Source: Amblyomma americanum (Eukaryota; Arthropoda; Arachnida; Ixodida; Ixodidae). Taken from it: a DNA stretch of 64,000 bases. The translations under genes were made by a program, and so were the position numbers. The stretch spans positions 187,175,806 to 187,239,805 of the forward strand of contig NC_135502.1 in NCBI RefSeq assembly GCF_052857255.1, given 5' to 3'. This document shows positions 10,500 to 20,731 of the stretch, piece after piece (the first letter of the stretch is position 1; every line of letters begins with the position of its first letter). The notes beneath the pieces are model-generated. The model did no database searches. It saw nothing but the letters and a program-made list of their open reading frames with translations, and was not told where the DNA came from.

Positions 10500-10650
10500 T
10501 GTACACCCTCCCACTTTTTTAACCTGAATGCACGAGTGTCGAACGCCGAGTCGATAAGCGCCGTAAGATGGAGCGCAGGGGCGAAATGAGCGAGAATACG
10601 CGCATGCGCGCAGTGAGCACTGCGGTGCAGCTGACCTCTGCCAGGCTGTT
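10500..10650 (+). repeat. Tc1-type element, left terminal inverted repeat
   Basis: It pairs with 12,680-12,830. The outermost TGTACACCCTCCCACTTTTT is identical in both arms; the differences are further in, for example GCATGCGCGC against GCGCGCGCGC. Confidence 0.92.
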
Positions 10651-11096
10651 CTGCGAACGGGACCTCACCCCTGCTTCGTTTGGGCACCGTTATCATCATC
10701 ATCCTTTTTCTTCTCTGAACGCTTCCATCAAGTTATAAATAAGCGGTCAGGTGGTAGCGCTAGCGATGGATGGAATGCGATATACGCCCGCGCTGATTAT
10801 ACTACATGCTTATCAGCATTTCGTTTCTTTTTGCTACGGGTCACAGTAGCACTTTCCTGCGGCAAACTAAAGGTATCTGCCACTCGAAGTCCTGCTGAAC
10901 AGGAACTTCTATCTTGGAAAGAAAACCGCAGACGCATTGTCAGTGTCATAACAGAAATATATTTATTGCTTTTTCGAGAATCAAAAAGAAAAATGCAGAG
11001 AATATATAAGGATACATCTGCTCGCACTAGCACTAAGGGGTATTAGAGATTTTCCTAATACAGCTGGTTGACAAACAATGGGCTTCCGGTTGTCCT

Positions 11097-12433
11097 TCAG
11101 TAGCTGCAAAAAGCTCCACCAGATTGAACAACCACGGCATTGCGTCGCGGAAGAGAGTCGTACAGCGCTGGTACGAGGTCGCGGTCCATTTTCAAAAGCT
11201 CCCATTCGGCTTGAACTTTGCGCCACAATTCATCCCAGCTGGCGTTGTGAAGCCCCATTTTGGACAGGTTTGTTTTCATTATGCCCCTCACGTTTTCAAT
11301 GATATTGATGTCCGCTCCCAGTGGCGGCCAATCAATGGTCATGATACTGAGTTCTTCCAGGTGGCCTTTGGCAGCGCGAGACGTGTGCCCGGGAGACAAA
11401 TCCTGTTGTAAAATGAAGAATTTGTCAACAAAAGGACCGTCGAGAACATGAGGAAGCTCCTGTTCTATAATACTGATATTCTAAAATACTAATGTATGAG
11501 TTGGCACAAAATCGGCCCTCAATTCTCTGTAGTGCTCCGGGACCCTCTTTTTTTGGTACCATCCCCCAAACTCTGACACTTCTGCGTCCACTGGCTCTTA
11601 CTTGCTGGACGTATCGGGGGTCATACCTATATGAGATGAAATACAATTACTCAATATTTATGAGGTGTTTTGTAACAAAAATTCGATATCATTTGTCATG
11701 CATTACAGAAACATTTAATGATGAATAATTATTAGTGATTTGTTTGCAATTGTGGTTATGCATGTTTGTAATGTAATCCCTGTGTGCCGAACTGCATACG
11801 GAGCAAAGGCCTTTGTCCGGCTTCTTGCCTTTTACCGTTGCTCCAGTTTCTGTAATCCAGTATAAAACAAATAAAATTACATGATAAACAGAAACAGGCG
11901 GACACTAAATAAATATAGATAGTATGAAATTGCGAACCTGGTTAGTTCTGGTCAGTATACTATGCGCTTTTGGTCCCACTGCGTGCAGAATGTGGACACG
12001 TCGGTAAAAACGACAATGTGCCAGTCACTTGCTGTCCAATGAAGATGGGCTTGGGCAAAATCTAGTCTTTTTGCCGTCGCGGCGTCCGAAAGAAGCGGCT
12101 TTTGAGCAGCACTTCGACTCTTCAGGTCTTCTTCCAAAAGGCGTCTTCTCACAAACTCTTCGTTGACATCCAGGCCAACCGCATCTCTAACCTGGCCGGC
12201 CGTCATGAAGGGATTGGCCTCGACGACAAGAACCAAGGCGGCATCCTCTTCTTCTGTCGTCTTCCGAACGCAGTTCCTTGCTGCGTCACATATGCGCCCT
12301 TCATCTCTAAACGCGCAAATTATCCTGTTCATTGCAGCTAGCTGTCAATCTAAAGTGCTCGCGCTCTGTCTTTGGGATGCACCGCTCAAAGACATGCGTA
12401 CTGCAGCTACTCTCTTTTCCTCTGGACCCCGAG
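11097..12433 (-). pseudogene. Tc1-type transposase with a probable intron
   Basis: From the 5' side the product has a helix-turn-helix region (EEKRVAAVRMSLSGASQRQ, then MNRIICAFRDEGRICDAAR), a second DNA-binding helix (GQVRDAVGLDVNEEFVRRRL), and the catalytic core: VVFTDVSTF (first Asp), FILQQDLSPGHTS (second Asp) and PLGADINIIENV (Glu). This is the DD34E arrangement. Between WDQKRIVY (about 11,952) and YDPRYVQQV (11,624) lies a 311-bp segment that behaves as an intron. Damage: a stop before MNRIIC, TGA at about 11,951 where Arg is expected, and a frame change near 11,475 between SYISIL and LPHVLDGPF. The enzyme would cut and paste the element at TA sites. Confidence 0.88.
11627..11937 (-). 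other. Probable intron in the Tc1-type transposase
   Basis: On the minus strand the segment starts GTTCGC after AACCAG and ends CATCTCATATAG before GTATGACCCC. Removing it joins …PELT-R-YDPRYVQ without loss or gain, restoring the expected transposase order. Its length of 311 bp is not a multiple of three, so reading through would break the protein. It is AT-rich, and its 3' end is pyrimidine-rich. An insertion with a tiny duplication is the alternative. Confidence 0.65.
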
Positions 12434-12679
12434 GCAGCATCATTCACGCTATGCGAAGCACACTCCCGAATAAAACAGATGAAAGGCCTTATTATCATGT
12501 AGCGCGATGGCAACGACCTCTGATGGGGTTACTTCGCTTATCAATTCACACCTTCCTCTCACACAGGAAAGCAGACGGTACCACGTCACCTTTTTTAATC
12601 TTTTCCCAGCGGCATGGAGAAAATAGAAGGAAATGCGATAACGCACAAAAAAGCAGGTGGGGTTGGATCCGGTTCCCGT

Positions 12680-12830
12680 AACAGCCTGCCAAAGGACAGC
12701 TGCACCGGAGTGCTCATTGCGCGCGCGCGCGTATTCTCGCTCATTTCGCCCCTGCGCTCCGTCGTACGGCGCTTATCGACTCGGCGGTCGACGCTCGTGC
12801 GTTCAGGTTAAAAAAGTGGGAGGGTGTACA
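12680..12830 (-). repeat. Tc1-type element, right terminal inverted repeat
   Basis: It is the partner of 10,500-10,650, ending GGGAGGGTGTACA before the TA at 12,831. Confidence 0.92.
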
Positions 12831-12909
12831 TAGCGTTTTGTGTGTTTTTTGTTGAGTGTTTTTTGGTTAAATTTTATGAGCCAAAGCCAGGAAATAACGA
12901 AAAAAAAGC

Positions 12910-13120
12910 CTTCTTAGTGTGCTCTGCCCGTGCTCGCCTCGCAATTTGAAAGGCCTGGGTTCGATTCCCGTTACCTTTGCAAGCTTTCTTTTATTTGCAG
13001 ATTCTCGTTTTACAACGGCAACAACGTCGACACCGGGTTTTCTGCGACGCGAGCACCTTAACGCTGTCGGGTTGTTTTGCGCTTGTCCAGAATCTCTGGG
13101 TGTAACAGCAACGCCGCGCC
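12910..13120 (+). repeat. tRNA-derived SINE, second family (probable)
   Basis: GGGTTCGATTCCCGTTACC at about 12,957-12,975 looks like a pol III B box in a tRNA T-arm context, preceded by CTCGCCTCGCAATTTGAAAGG. A non-tRNA body follows (GGGTTTTCTGCGACGCGAGC). No intact cloverleaf can be folded by eye, so it is not a working tRNA gene. Confidence 0.55.
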
Positions 13121-13127
13121 CTACATA

Positions 13128-13778
13128 CTTCATCATCATCGTCAGCCTGACTACGTCCACAGCAGGGAAAAGGCCTCTCCCATGTCTCTTCAATTAACTC
13201 TGTCCTTTGCCAGCTGCATCCACCCTTTGCTTGCAAACTTCTTGAATCTCATCTGCCCAACTATCTGCCGCCCCTGTTACGCTTGCATTCTCTTGGAATG
13301 CACTCAGTTACCCTTAACGACCAGCGGTTATCATACCTTCACATTACATACCCAGCACTTGGCATTATGAATAGTATGACATTAAGCCGCGTTTGTTCCC
13401 TCATTCATTCTGCCCGCTTCCTGTCTCTTAACGTTACGCCTGTAATTTTTATTTGCATGGCTCGCTGCGCTGTCCTTAACATAAGCTGAACTCTTTCCGC
13501 TAGCCTCCACGTTTCTGACCCATAGATGAGTGCCTTCAAGACAGCTGTTCTATACTTTTCTCTTCAGGGATATTGGCAAACTACCATTCATGATCTGAGA
13601 AATTCTGCCATACGCGCTCCACCAGATTTTTATTCTAGTTATTTTCATTTCATGATCGGGTTGAGCAGCCACTACCTGCCCTAAGTAGACGTATTCCCTT
13701 ACCACTCCCAGCATCTAGATACCAATTGTGAACTGCTGTTTTCTTGCGAGACTGTTGAACATTATTTGGTTTCCTGGA
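13128..13778 (-). pseudogene. RTE/BovB-like LINE, 3' half of a broken copy
   Basis: The plus strand starts with CATCATCATCGTCAGCCTGA, the reverse complement of an RTE-type 3' end in ATGATG repeats. It continues as the antisense of a LINE C-terminal region (for example the reverse complement of CCACAGCAGGGAAAAGGCCT and TTCTTGAATCTCATCTGCCC). The same family appears at 24,055-24,390, 25,031-25,225 and 57,554-58,497. This copy is interrupted at about 13,778 and picks up again at 24,055 in the right order and orientation, so the 10.3 kb between is a nested insertion. Many stops; not coding. Confidence 0.72.
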
Positions 13779-13950
13779 TATGGGCACCTCGACCGAGCGA
13801 CCGCTCGAACTCGGGGTGCTCAAACCGTGGGCAGAATTGGCGGAGGCAGTGCAAGCCTCCCAGTTAGAGAGGCTAAGTACGACCAAGAGAGGCAGGGTGA
13901 CCTTTGTAAAAGTGAGACTCAAGCCAGACAAATTAATCCATACCGAATTC

Positions 13951-13964
13951 GAAATTAGTACGGA
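13951..13964. repeat. Target site duplication of SINE-1
   Basis: GAAATTAGTACGGA occurs here and at 14,280-14,293, immediately flanking the SINE. Confidence 0.9.
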
Positions 13965-14279
13965 ATTGCCCCGCCGCGGTGGCTCAGTGGTTAGGGCGCT
14001 CGACTACTGATCCGGAGTTCCCGCGTTCGAACCCGACCGCGGCGGCTGCGTCTTTATGGAGGAAAAACGCAAAGGCGCTCGTGTGCTGTGCGATGTCAGT
14101 GCACGTTAAAGATCACCAGGTGGTCGAAATTATTCCGGAGCCCTCCACTACGGCACCTCTTCCTTTCTTCTTTCACTCCCTCCTTTATCCCTTCCCTTAC
14201 GGCGCGGTTCAGGTGTCTAACGATATATGAGACAGATACTGGGCCATTTTCTTTCCCCCAAAAACCAATTATTGTTATT
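13965..14279 (+). repeat. tRNA-derived SINE-1, full length
   Basis: The head is tRNA-like, with an A box (TGGCTCAGTGGTTAGGGCG) and a B box (GTTCGAACCC), followed by a body containing GTCAGTGCACGTTAAAG and ATTCCGGAGCCCTCCACTAC. It is flanked by a 14-bp target duplication. SINEs of this kind are transcribed by RNA polymerase III and mobilised by a partner LINE. Resemblance to known hard-tick tRNA SINEs is from memory only. Confidence 0.88.
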
Positions 14280-14723
14280 GAAATTAGTACGGAAAGCAGG
14301 AACACATTGGGATTCCTCCTCTCTTCCCTAGAAACATGCACCCAGAATTTAACATAGAAAAAAGTGCCAAACAAGCGAAACAGCGAACAGCCGAAGAGCG
14401 AAAGATCCAAAATATGGAAGCGAAGAAAGTCGCGTATGTCGATGCGGCAAGTGGCAGAACGTGTGCGGCGGTAGCTTTGGCAGTCAATGGCCGAGGTGGC
14501 GCCGGTATCCGTGGCACCCATCAGAGGCCGCAACAGAGTGACTGCGGAGAAAGTTGCGATAGCACTCGCTTGCGCAGGAACGGAAGCCACGTTCATAATT
14601 AGCGACAGCAAAACTGCCATTCAAGTTTTTCGAAAGGTGAGGACATCGCCGGAAGCGGCCAAAATCCTCAACCAATGAATACTGAATAGGAGATTTCAGT
14701 TAATTTGGACAAAGGCTGTTGAG

Positions 14724-14785
14724 ACCTGGTTCCCGGCCTGTTCGCTTCGTTAATTTGTAGGGGACTAAGTCTCTGTCCCTCTACA
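14724..14785 (+). repeat. Truncated 5' LTR of the Mag-like gypsy
   Basis: TTCCCGGCCTGTTCGCTTCG and GGGGACTAAGTCTCTGTCCC match the end of the 3' LTR at 23,680-23,853. The first 110 or so bases are missing, along with the left target duplication. Confidence 0.8.
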
Positions 14786-14829
14786 GTTTGGTAAACCCGG
14801 ACGTGATGCACGCGGATAACGCCGCCACG

Positions 14830-15660
14830 GTTGCGGCGCCCAGGACCCAGGTCCCGACTCATACACAAAGCTACGGTGGACATCGCCAGCGTCCACGTTC
14901 ACCTGCCGTCATTTTGGCCTAGGAATCCTGCCGTATGGTTCGCGCAAGTGAAGGCTGTGTTCGACCTTCGGCTTATCGCTTCACAACGCGTGAAGTATCT
15001 ATACGTCCTGTGAACTCTCTCCCCCGAAGTAATCGACTAGTGTGACGACGTTTTGAAGACGCCCGACCCTTTCTCCCCGCATGATCGCTTCAAGGCTACG
15101 GTCCTGGCCCGGAAGGCCATCTCGGAGCGCAGCCGCGCCTGCAGCAGTTTCTCAGCACTGAGGACCTTGGCGACCGTCCGCCATCTCAGCTCCTCCACCG
15201 CATGCGACAGCTGCTCGGCGACCACCCACAGGATCAACGTCTACAGCCCGCTACTACTTGAGCTGTTCCTTAAGCGCCTCGTGGTCGTCCTAGCTGCAGA
15301 AAGTTATGTTAGCTTGGATAAACTCGCGTAGTTGGTTGATCGTGTCTCGGACTATTCTGGCCCGCGTTCTGTGGCTGCCATTCCTTCCGCCGCGTCGTCC
15401 ACTCTCGTCGATCGTCAGTCAAGCCTCGAGGCTAAAATTGACAACCTCGCGAGCACCGTTGCCGCACTGCGGGCGTCGTTTCCTCGTCGCTATCTGTGTT
15501 CCTCTCATCAACGATTGCGTCATAGTTCAAGTTCCAGTAATCGATCGAACCCAGCCAGCACTGCGGTGGGTTCTGCTGGTACCACCGCAAGTTCGGCGCC
15601 GCTGCCCGACAGCGCCGGCAGCCTTGCCTATGGTCGCAAAACGCGCCGGCAAGTCACTGA
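14830..15660 (+). pseudogene. Mag-like gag (decayed)
   Basis: Read across several frames it contains [45 protein letters not shown] and a [20 protein letters not shown] segment. This is the capsid-like region typical of Mag-type gag. A Ser/Ala-rich tail follows (about 15,360-15,660). Frameshifts near 15,030, 15,110 and 15,265 and a stop at 15,329 make it non-functional. Confidence 0.68.
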
Positions 15661-15674
15661 TGGCGGCCGGTGAC

Positions 15675-15806
15675 TCTGGTTCTACATCCAGCCGCCTACT
15701 ATACGTCACCGAGAATATCTCGGGAAGCCGCTTCCTCGTGGACACCGTTGCACAAGTTATGCGTCGTGCCTGCCTCCCGCCTCGATGGGCAACGCGTTGT
15801 GCAAGG
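15675..15806 (+). pseudogene. Mag-like protease start, cut by the LTR element
   Basis: RLLYVTENISGSRFLVDT is the start of an aspartic protease. The active-site box reads DTVAQ instead of the expected DTGAQ, and a one-base loss follows. The coding sequence stops at 15,806, where the nested element inserted with duplication AAGG, and continues at 20,732 as GEPLQEVSTCQIATYG. Confidence 0.7.
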
Positions 15807-16782
15807 TGTTACGTTTGGAGACGCCAACATGCCAAGAATATTCATGCCACTGAGAAGCATCAATCGACAGAGGCTTCAAAGGGCCGTCGACGTGGTTGCA
15901 GCGCCACAAGTGCAGGTGGTGGCGTCTACAAGGGACCTTCCCTTCAACCCCCCCCCTGCTGTTTACGGGGTGAAACGGCCCTTCGCTGCCTGAGAACGGC
16001 TTTGGTGAACCTGTCGTTTGTTCTCAATGCCGAACCCTCCCGGAACATAACGACGTCTTTCTCCCGGAGGGGACGGCGGAGGAGCCGGCGAGCGGCGGGG
16101 CTGCAAATGAGCCGTGGCAAATGCGGCCGTGTTTGACTAAGCCAACGACGCCGGAATCCTCGTGCTTCGAAAACAACCTCGTCTTAGACTAAGTGCTTTT
16201 CCTTATACGTGGAACCTTCTGCAAACTGCAGTGACAACCTTTCGTTACCCCGCTACCGCTGTGAAGTGCAGGTCACTGTCCTTCGACGCTGCATGGGGCC
16301 CCCTTCGAGTTATTCATCACTGCTGCCTGGACAGCGCGGACCATAACTTGCCCGAAGTGGCGAGAGTGTGTTGTTGGGGGCGTCCTGGAAGGCGGACCCT
16401 AAAGCCTGGACACGTGATCCACATCACAGTTATTCGACGCATTTTTAATGAACTAAATTCCCCAATTAGGGACCTGGGGACAGCGGACCATATTATTGCA
16501 GCGATCTGGCGTGTGATCAGCCAGCTCCCGATTCACTCTTTCGAACTATGTAAAAATGTAAATAAACCCTTTCAGTCTCTTCTCCACCTCGAAGACCCTC
16601 TCATCTCTTCGTCACCCCACAACAGCAGTCTCCCGATCCGGAACCCGGGGACACCGACCTGAGCGAGAGACGGCACAGGCGAACCAGGGGCCCGCATCTA
16701 ACTACTGGTGGTAGCGGTGTGATCGAATCGCAATCCCTCAACACCGGTGGCCTGCTACGGGATAAAAGCCCCACACCTAACA
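15807..16782 (+). repeat. LARD-like element, 5' LTR
   Basis: It starts TGTTACGTTTGG and ends CACACCTAACA. AATAAA at 16,561-16,566 is a likely polyadenylation signal. It contains 55 bp after GGACCATAACTTGCCC (about 16,340-16,395) that the 3' LTR lacks. Confidence 0.88.
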
Positions 16783-16784
16783 AC

Positions 16785-16803
16785 TGGTTGGCAGCGGTTG
16801 GAT
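16785..16803 (+). promoter_or_regulatory. Primer-binding site of the LARD-like element
   Basis: TGGTTGGCAGCGGTTGGAT lies 2 nt after the LTR. Its TGG start and position match a tRNA-primed site. A Leu-type tRNA would fit in part; this is an inference. Confidence 0.65.
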
Positions 16804-17127
16804 AGACCATGCGGCGCGGTGTTGCTTCTGTGGGTGAGTGCTTGAATTTTGCATGAGATTCGCCAGGCTTCAATTGTTTGGGTTAATACATTGAACTGCA
16901 GGGAATCGAGGGAAGTTGATCAGTGAGTCTGAGTGCGTGTAGCTCACGTCGACAGTTGTTCAGCAATGTCAAGACTTAGAGCAGCAAACATGGACCTAAT
17001 AAAGTTTCTATGGTCAGATTTGCTGTCAATTTTGTGAAGAGTTGGGTGTAGATGTAGAGGTTAAGATCAAAAAGACGGATATTTGCAAATTGCACTTGGA
17101 AACCGCCGAGGAAATAATTAGCGATAC

Positions 17128-17706
17128 ATGGGAACTCCTCAAAGCAGAGCGAAAGAAAAAGATGAGCGCAGAAACATAGAGGAACAAAGGCTAGCGGCAG
17201 AGAAAAAGGAGCGGGAGCTCAGAAGGTTACAGCTCGCGTATGAGCGAAAGAAACTGGAAGATGAGATCTCGAGAGGCAAGACTCCAGAGAGAGCGAGTCA
17301 GGCCGGATCGTTCCAGTTGGACAGATGTGACGACGTAAAACAGTATTGTGAAACAGCGCACAACCGTCATGAAGATTGCGGAGCTGTAATGTTGAAACGC
17401 AGTATCGAAAGCCACGCGGAGAGAGAGGAGGAAAGCTACATTGCAGACGAGCAGGGCGTTTCAGGGGTAAGCGTTCAGGCCGATGAGCGGGCGGTGGAGG
17501 ACTGCCTTCAGGAAAGCGAACTGCCCAACTCGGGGGCAGCGGAAGGTACGTCTGTCAGCAGTGGGGAGCTGACACTGACCTGCGAAGGCAAAGCGGCCAG
17601 TTTGCAATTGGATGAAGGTCTCCGAGGTGCCTCTGAAAAACTAGATCAAGCTGGTTGCGATCAGGAGACACAAACAGAAGTGTCTAGGCGTAAAAAAAAG
17701 GTATAG
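17128..17706 (+). CDS. Gag-like coiled-coil protein of the LARD-like element
   Basis: The frame encodes 192 residues. The first 60 are a strongly charged coiled coil (RNIEEQRLAAEKKERELRRL and on), followed by an acidic, Ser-rich tail. The bases just upstream (about 16,990-17,130), read in other frames, give MDLIKF and LGVDVEVKIKKTDICKLHLE, which resemble the N-terminus of arthropod gypsy gag. The ORF is therefore probably a frameshifted gag remnant. No zinc knuckle or capsid major homology region is visible. After the stop at 17,704-17,706 a second short open stretch (17,729-17,953) has no recognisable domain. Confidence 0.5.
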   Translation: MGTPQSRAKEKDERRNIEEQRLAAEKKERELRRLQLAYERKKLEDEISRGKTPERASQAGSFQLDRCDDVKQYCETAHNRHEDCGAVMLKRSIESHAEREEESYIADEQGVSGVSVQADERAVEDCLQESELPNSGAAEGTSVSSGELTLTCEGKAASLQLDEGLRGASEKLDQAGCDQETQTEVSRRKKKV

Positions 17707-17953
17707 GGCAAGGACCAAGAAAACGCGGTTGAAATGCCAAGCCCTAAACTTAGCTGCACAGACAGGTGCTAATGTTAGCATACATGAAAATGCGGCAGAA
17801 GGAGAAGAAAATCCTTCCCGCATTGGACCTTGTAATCTTGCAGCTACAGTTACTGGTCAGAGGGCACGCGCAGGTGCTTCTAAAGGCGACCGCAGTAATG
17901 GAAAGGGAAGAGCGCGTCTACCAAGTAGAACAGCGGTGAAGCTTTTCAAATGA

Positions 17954-19818
17954 CATCGGCAAGCGGGAAGACACAGACCCCCCCGACCTAATAGTAATGC
18001 GGTAAGGAAGAAAGGAAATCTTCCCGAAAGATAAAGATCAGAAGGCGCTAGTTTGCGAGACACCCCGCGCATGCGAGCGCAGTGGTCGAGCAACAGAGAC
18101 CACGCATGCAGGCGTGTTCGGCGTGCGCTCTTGAGAAGGATGGGTCCTTCACTTTCCCCACTGTATTCGAGGAAGCGCGCAGGGCGAAATGGTAGCCGGG
18201 CTTGCTTGGGGCGAAAACAGAGAGTAGCTTCTCGCGCTGGTCGCTGTCCGTCGCCCGAAATCGGTTATCGGCACTGCATGGGCTACCGGGGCCTTCTGAG
18301 CGTGTCGAGGGGCTGTGGAGATGACAGTAGCGATCAGGGATGTCTCTTTCCAGTTGCCCTTTGTCACGAGTTGACAGCAGTACAATCAGTCAGAGCGCGA
18401 CCCCGGCGGGCGCAGCTGAAAGACTAATCTTTTCGACGCGGGGGTGGTGAGCCATGTTAGACCCCGCGTAGCAATTTGAAGTAGCTGTTTTTTTATTCCT
18501 CTTTTTTGTGTGTGCGTGTAAAAACAGGGAAGGAAATGCTACTTTGTTTTACATTAAAGATTTGGATTTGATCAGGTGTTACTGTTTTCTTAACACTTAG
18601 ATCAAGGTTATTGTGCCATTCAGTTAGAAAGGACATGTGTTAATTTGGGATGCTACCTAGAGATAAAGGCACTCACAGGAGTGCAGCGAACACAGTTCCT
18701 GAACATACGATGAGCTCTTTGCGTATGTAGAACCGCTGAGAGCTAGCAAGTTTTTTTGTGTGTTTGAAAACTTCGCACAGGTTTGCTTTTATATATTTAG
18801 TACATTCAGACATGTAAGTCTTGGTCGAGATACCAAGTGTTTTTCGCTAAGTAACGGCAGTGTTGCTTATGTCAGGCGAAGGCAAAGAAAGCACGGAAAT
18901 TTGTGCCCATTTGAGTACTTGTGTTTAGCGGTGATAGGTTAGCTAGCCGATATTGGTATTCAAAGATTAAGTGAACGAAGTGAGGCGACAGAATTCTGCG
19001 GAGAACAGCTGTAGCAGCTTTCTGTACAAGTGATGGTGACGAGACGCATGACTGACTCATTGAGATTAAGAGAAGTCTCTCGCCGGTACTGGCAGGAGTA
19101 AGGATTGCGATGCGCAGTCGCATCTTTACGAGTTCAACTCGAACAGTTGATTATTAGACTCGAGCGTCAAGTTTCTTTGAAAAGAGACTGTGGATTAATT
19201 TGGTCGTGGGCCAAATTTTAAGCAATCTATCGGTATTCCGGTGGTATAAGGGTATCAGAGCTTTGGTTGATAAGGAATAGAGTTTCTAATCAAAAATTTG
19301 TAGGCTTTGGCACACCACCGCGTATTGTACAACTTGGCAGTCTGTCCTCGGTGACATCAGATGAGACGCGGACGCTCTCTTGACCCTAAATTCGGGCACA
19401 ATTGAGGTGCCAATTTGTTTGTTTATTCTAGTTTTGCTTCCGAATTTTCCACCCCTCTTTAAGTCGTGTACGGCGAATCGGGCCTTGGCAGCAAATTTGG
19501 CAGACATGGAAGCTGACCTTAGTAGCCGAGATTATTGCTGCCAGCTACAAGATTTTGTGTTTACGTTTATATTGACAATGTAGTAGTAATGCATAACAGC
19601 CTGGCGGCTCTCGGGTGAATTTCGTGCACTGCCTAGGGAGTGGCGTCATGTTGAGTGGCTGGTTTCAACTAATGCCTCCGTTGTCCGAGGTTTAGGATTC
19701 TGCTCTGTGCTTGCAGACAAGATGAAGAAGGGCCTTCCACACTACAACTCAAGTCATCTCTCCTCGACCAGTGATTGCGACCACTGGCCTATCGAGATTG
19801 TCCTGGCCGCGGAGGAGC
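17954..19818. other. Interior of the LARD-like element without recognisable genes
   Basis: There are no pol motifs in any frame. An Arg-rich open stretch at 18,053-18,427 has no domain and looks compositional. The segment just before the 3' LTR (GCCGCGGAGGAGC) is a weak polypurine tract. Confidence 0.6.
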
Positions 19819-20731
19819 TGTTACCTTTGGAGACGCCAACATGCCAAGAATATTCATGCCACTGAGAAGCATCAATCGACAGAGGCTTCAAAAGGCCTTC
19901 GACGTGGCGGCAGCGCCACGAGTGCAGGTGGTGGCGTCTAAAAGAGGCCTTCCCCTCCTCCCTGCTGTTTACGGGGTGAAACGGCACTCCGCTGCCTGAG
20001 AACGGCTTTGGTGAACCTGTCGTTTGTTCTCAACGCCGGACCCACCCGGAACATAACGACGTCTTTCTCCAGGAGGGGACGGCGGAGGAGCCGGTGAGCG
20101 GCGGGGCAGCAAATAAGCCGTGGCAAATGCGGCCGTGTTTGACTAAGCCAACGACGCCGGAATCCTCGTGCTTCGAAAACAACCTCGTCTTAGACTAAGT
20201 GCTTTTCCTTATACGTGGAACCTTCTGCAAACTGCAGTGACAACCTTTCGTTACCACGCTACCGCTGTGAAGTGCAGGTGACTGTCCTTCGACGCTGCAT
20301 GGGGCCCCCTTCGAGCTATTCATCACTGCTGCCTGGACAGCGCGGACCCTAAAGCCTGGACACGTGATCCACATCACAGTGATTCGACGCATTTTTATGA
20401 ACTAAATTCCCCAACTAGGGACCTGGGGACAGCGGACCCTATTTAAGCAGCGATCTGGCGTGTGATCAGCCAGCTCCCGATTCACTCTTTCGAACTATGT
20501 AAAAATGAAAACAAACCCTTTCAGTCTCTTCTCCACCTCGAAGGCCCTCTCATCTCTTCGTCACCCCACAACAGCAGTCTCCCGATCCGGTACCCGGGAA
20601 CACTGACCTGAGCGAGAGACGGCACAGGCGAACTAGGGGCCCGCATCTAACAACTGGTGGCCGCGGTGGGATCGAAGCGCAATCCCCCAACACCGGTGGC
20701 CTGCTAATGGATAGAAGCACCACACCTAACA
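19819..20731 (+). repeat. LARD-like element, 3' LTR
   Basis: It matches 15,807-16,782 apart from point changes and the missing 55 bp, and ends CACACCTAACA at 20,731. Confidence 0.88.

Larger units (their letters stand above)
10500..12830 (-). mobile_element. Tc1/mariner-type DNA transposon
   Basis: The termini begin TGTACACCCTCCCACTTTTT and are inverted copies: 10,500-10,650 against 12,680-12,830, about 151 bp with roughly a dozen mismatches. TA dinucleotides flank both ends (10,498-10,499 and 12,831-12,832), the standard Tc1/mariner target duplication. Total length is 2,331 bp, long for the superfamily because of the long inverted repeats and an internal intron-like segment. The transposase on the minus strand is damaged. 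Confidence 0.93.
13779..14723 (+). pseudogene. I-clade LINE RNase H region (decayed)
   Basis: Pieces seen in order: LERLSTTKRGRVTF, NMHPEFNIEKSAKQAKQR, then an RNase H domain with AYVDAASGRTCAAVA (first Asp), EKVAIALACAG (Glu), FIISDSKTAIQVF (Asp) and FQLIWTKA, where it is cut by the gypsy LTR. RNase H in the I clade removes the RNA template after first-strand synthesis. Frame changes occur near 14,490, and two stops interrupt the end of the domain. The SINE at 13,965-14,279 lies inside. Confidence 0.68.
15807..20731 (+). mobile_element. LTR element without pol (LARD-like, non-autonomous)
   Basis: The LTRs are 976 bp (15,807-16,782) and 913 bp (19,819-20,731), running TGTTAC…CCTAACA, and the element is flanked by the 4-bp duplication AAGG (15,803-15,806; 20,732-20,735). 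The primer-binding site TGGTTGGCAGCGGTTGGAT is at 16,785-16,803. The 3.0-kb interior has one gag-like ORF and no protease, RT or integrase in any frame I can read. Its proteins would have to come from a related autonomous element. Confidence 0.85.

Noticed and set aside
13979..14050. A tRNA gene, from the A and B boxes
   Set aside because: The head is followed by a SINE body and flanked by a 14-bp target duplication; the same unit recurs at 58,818. No full cloverleaf is formed.
18053..18427. An Arg-rich gene in the pol-less LTR element
   Set aside because: No domain, no start context, base composition explains the open frame.
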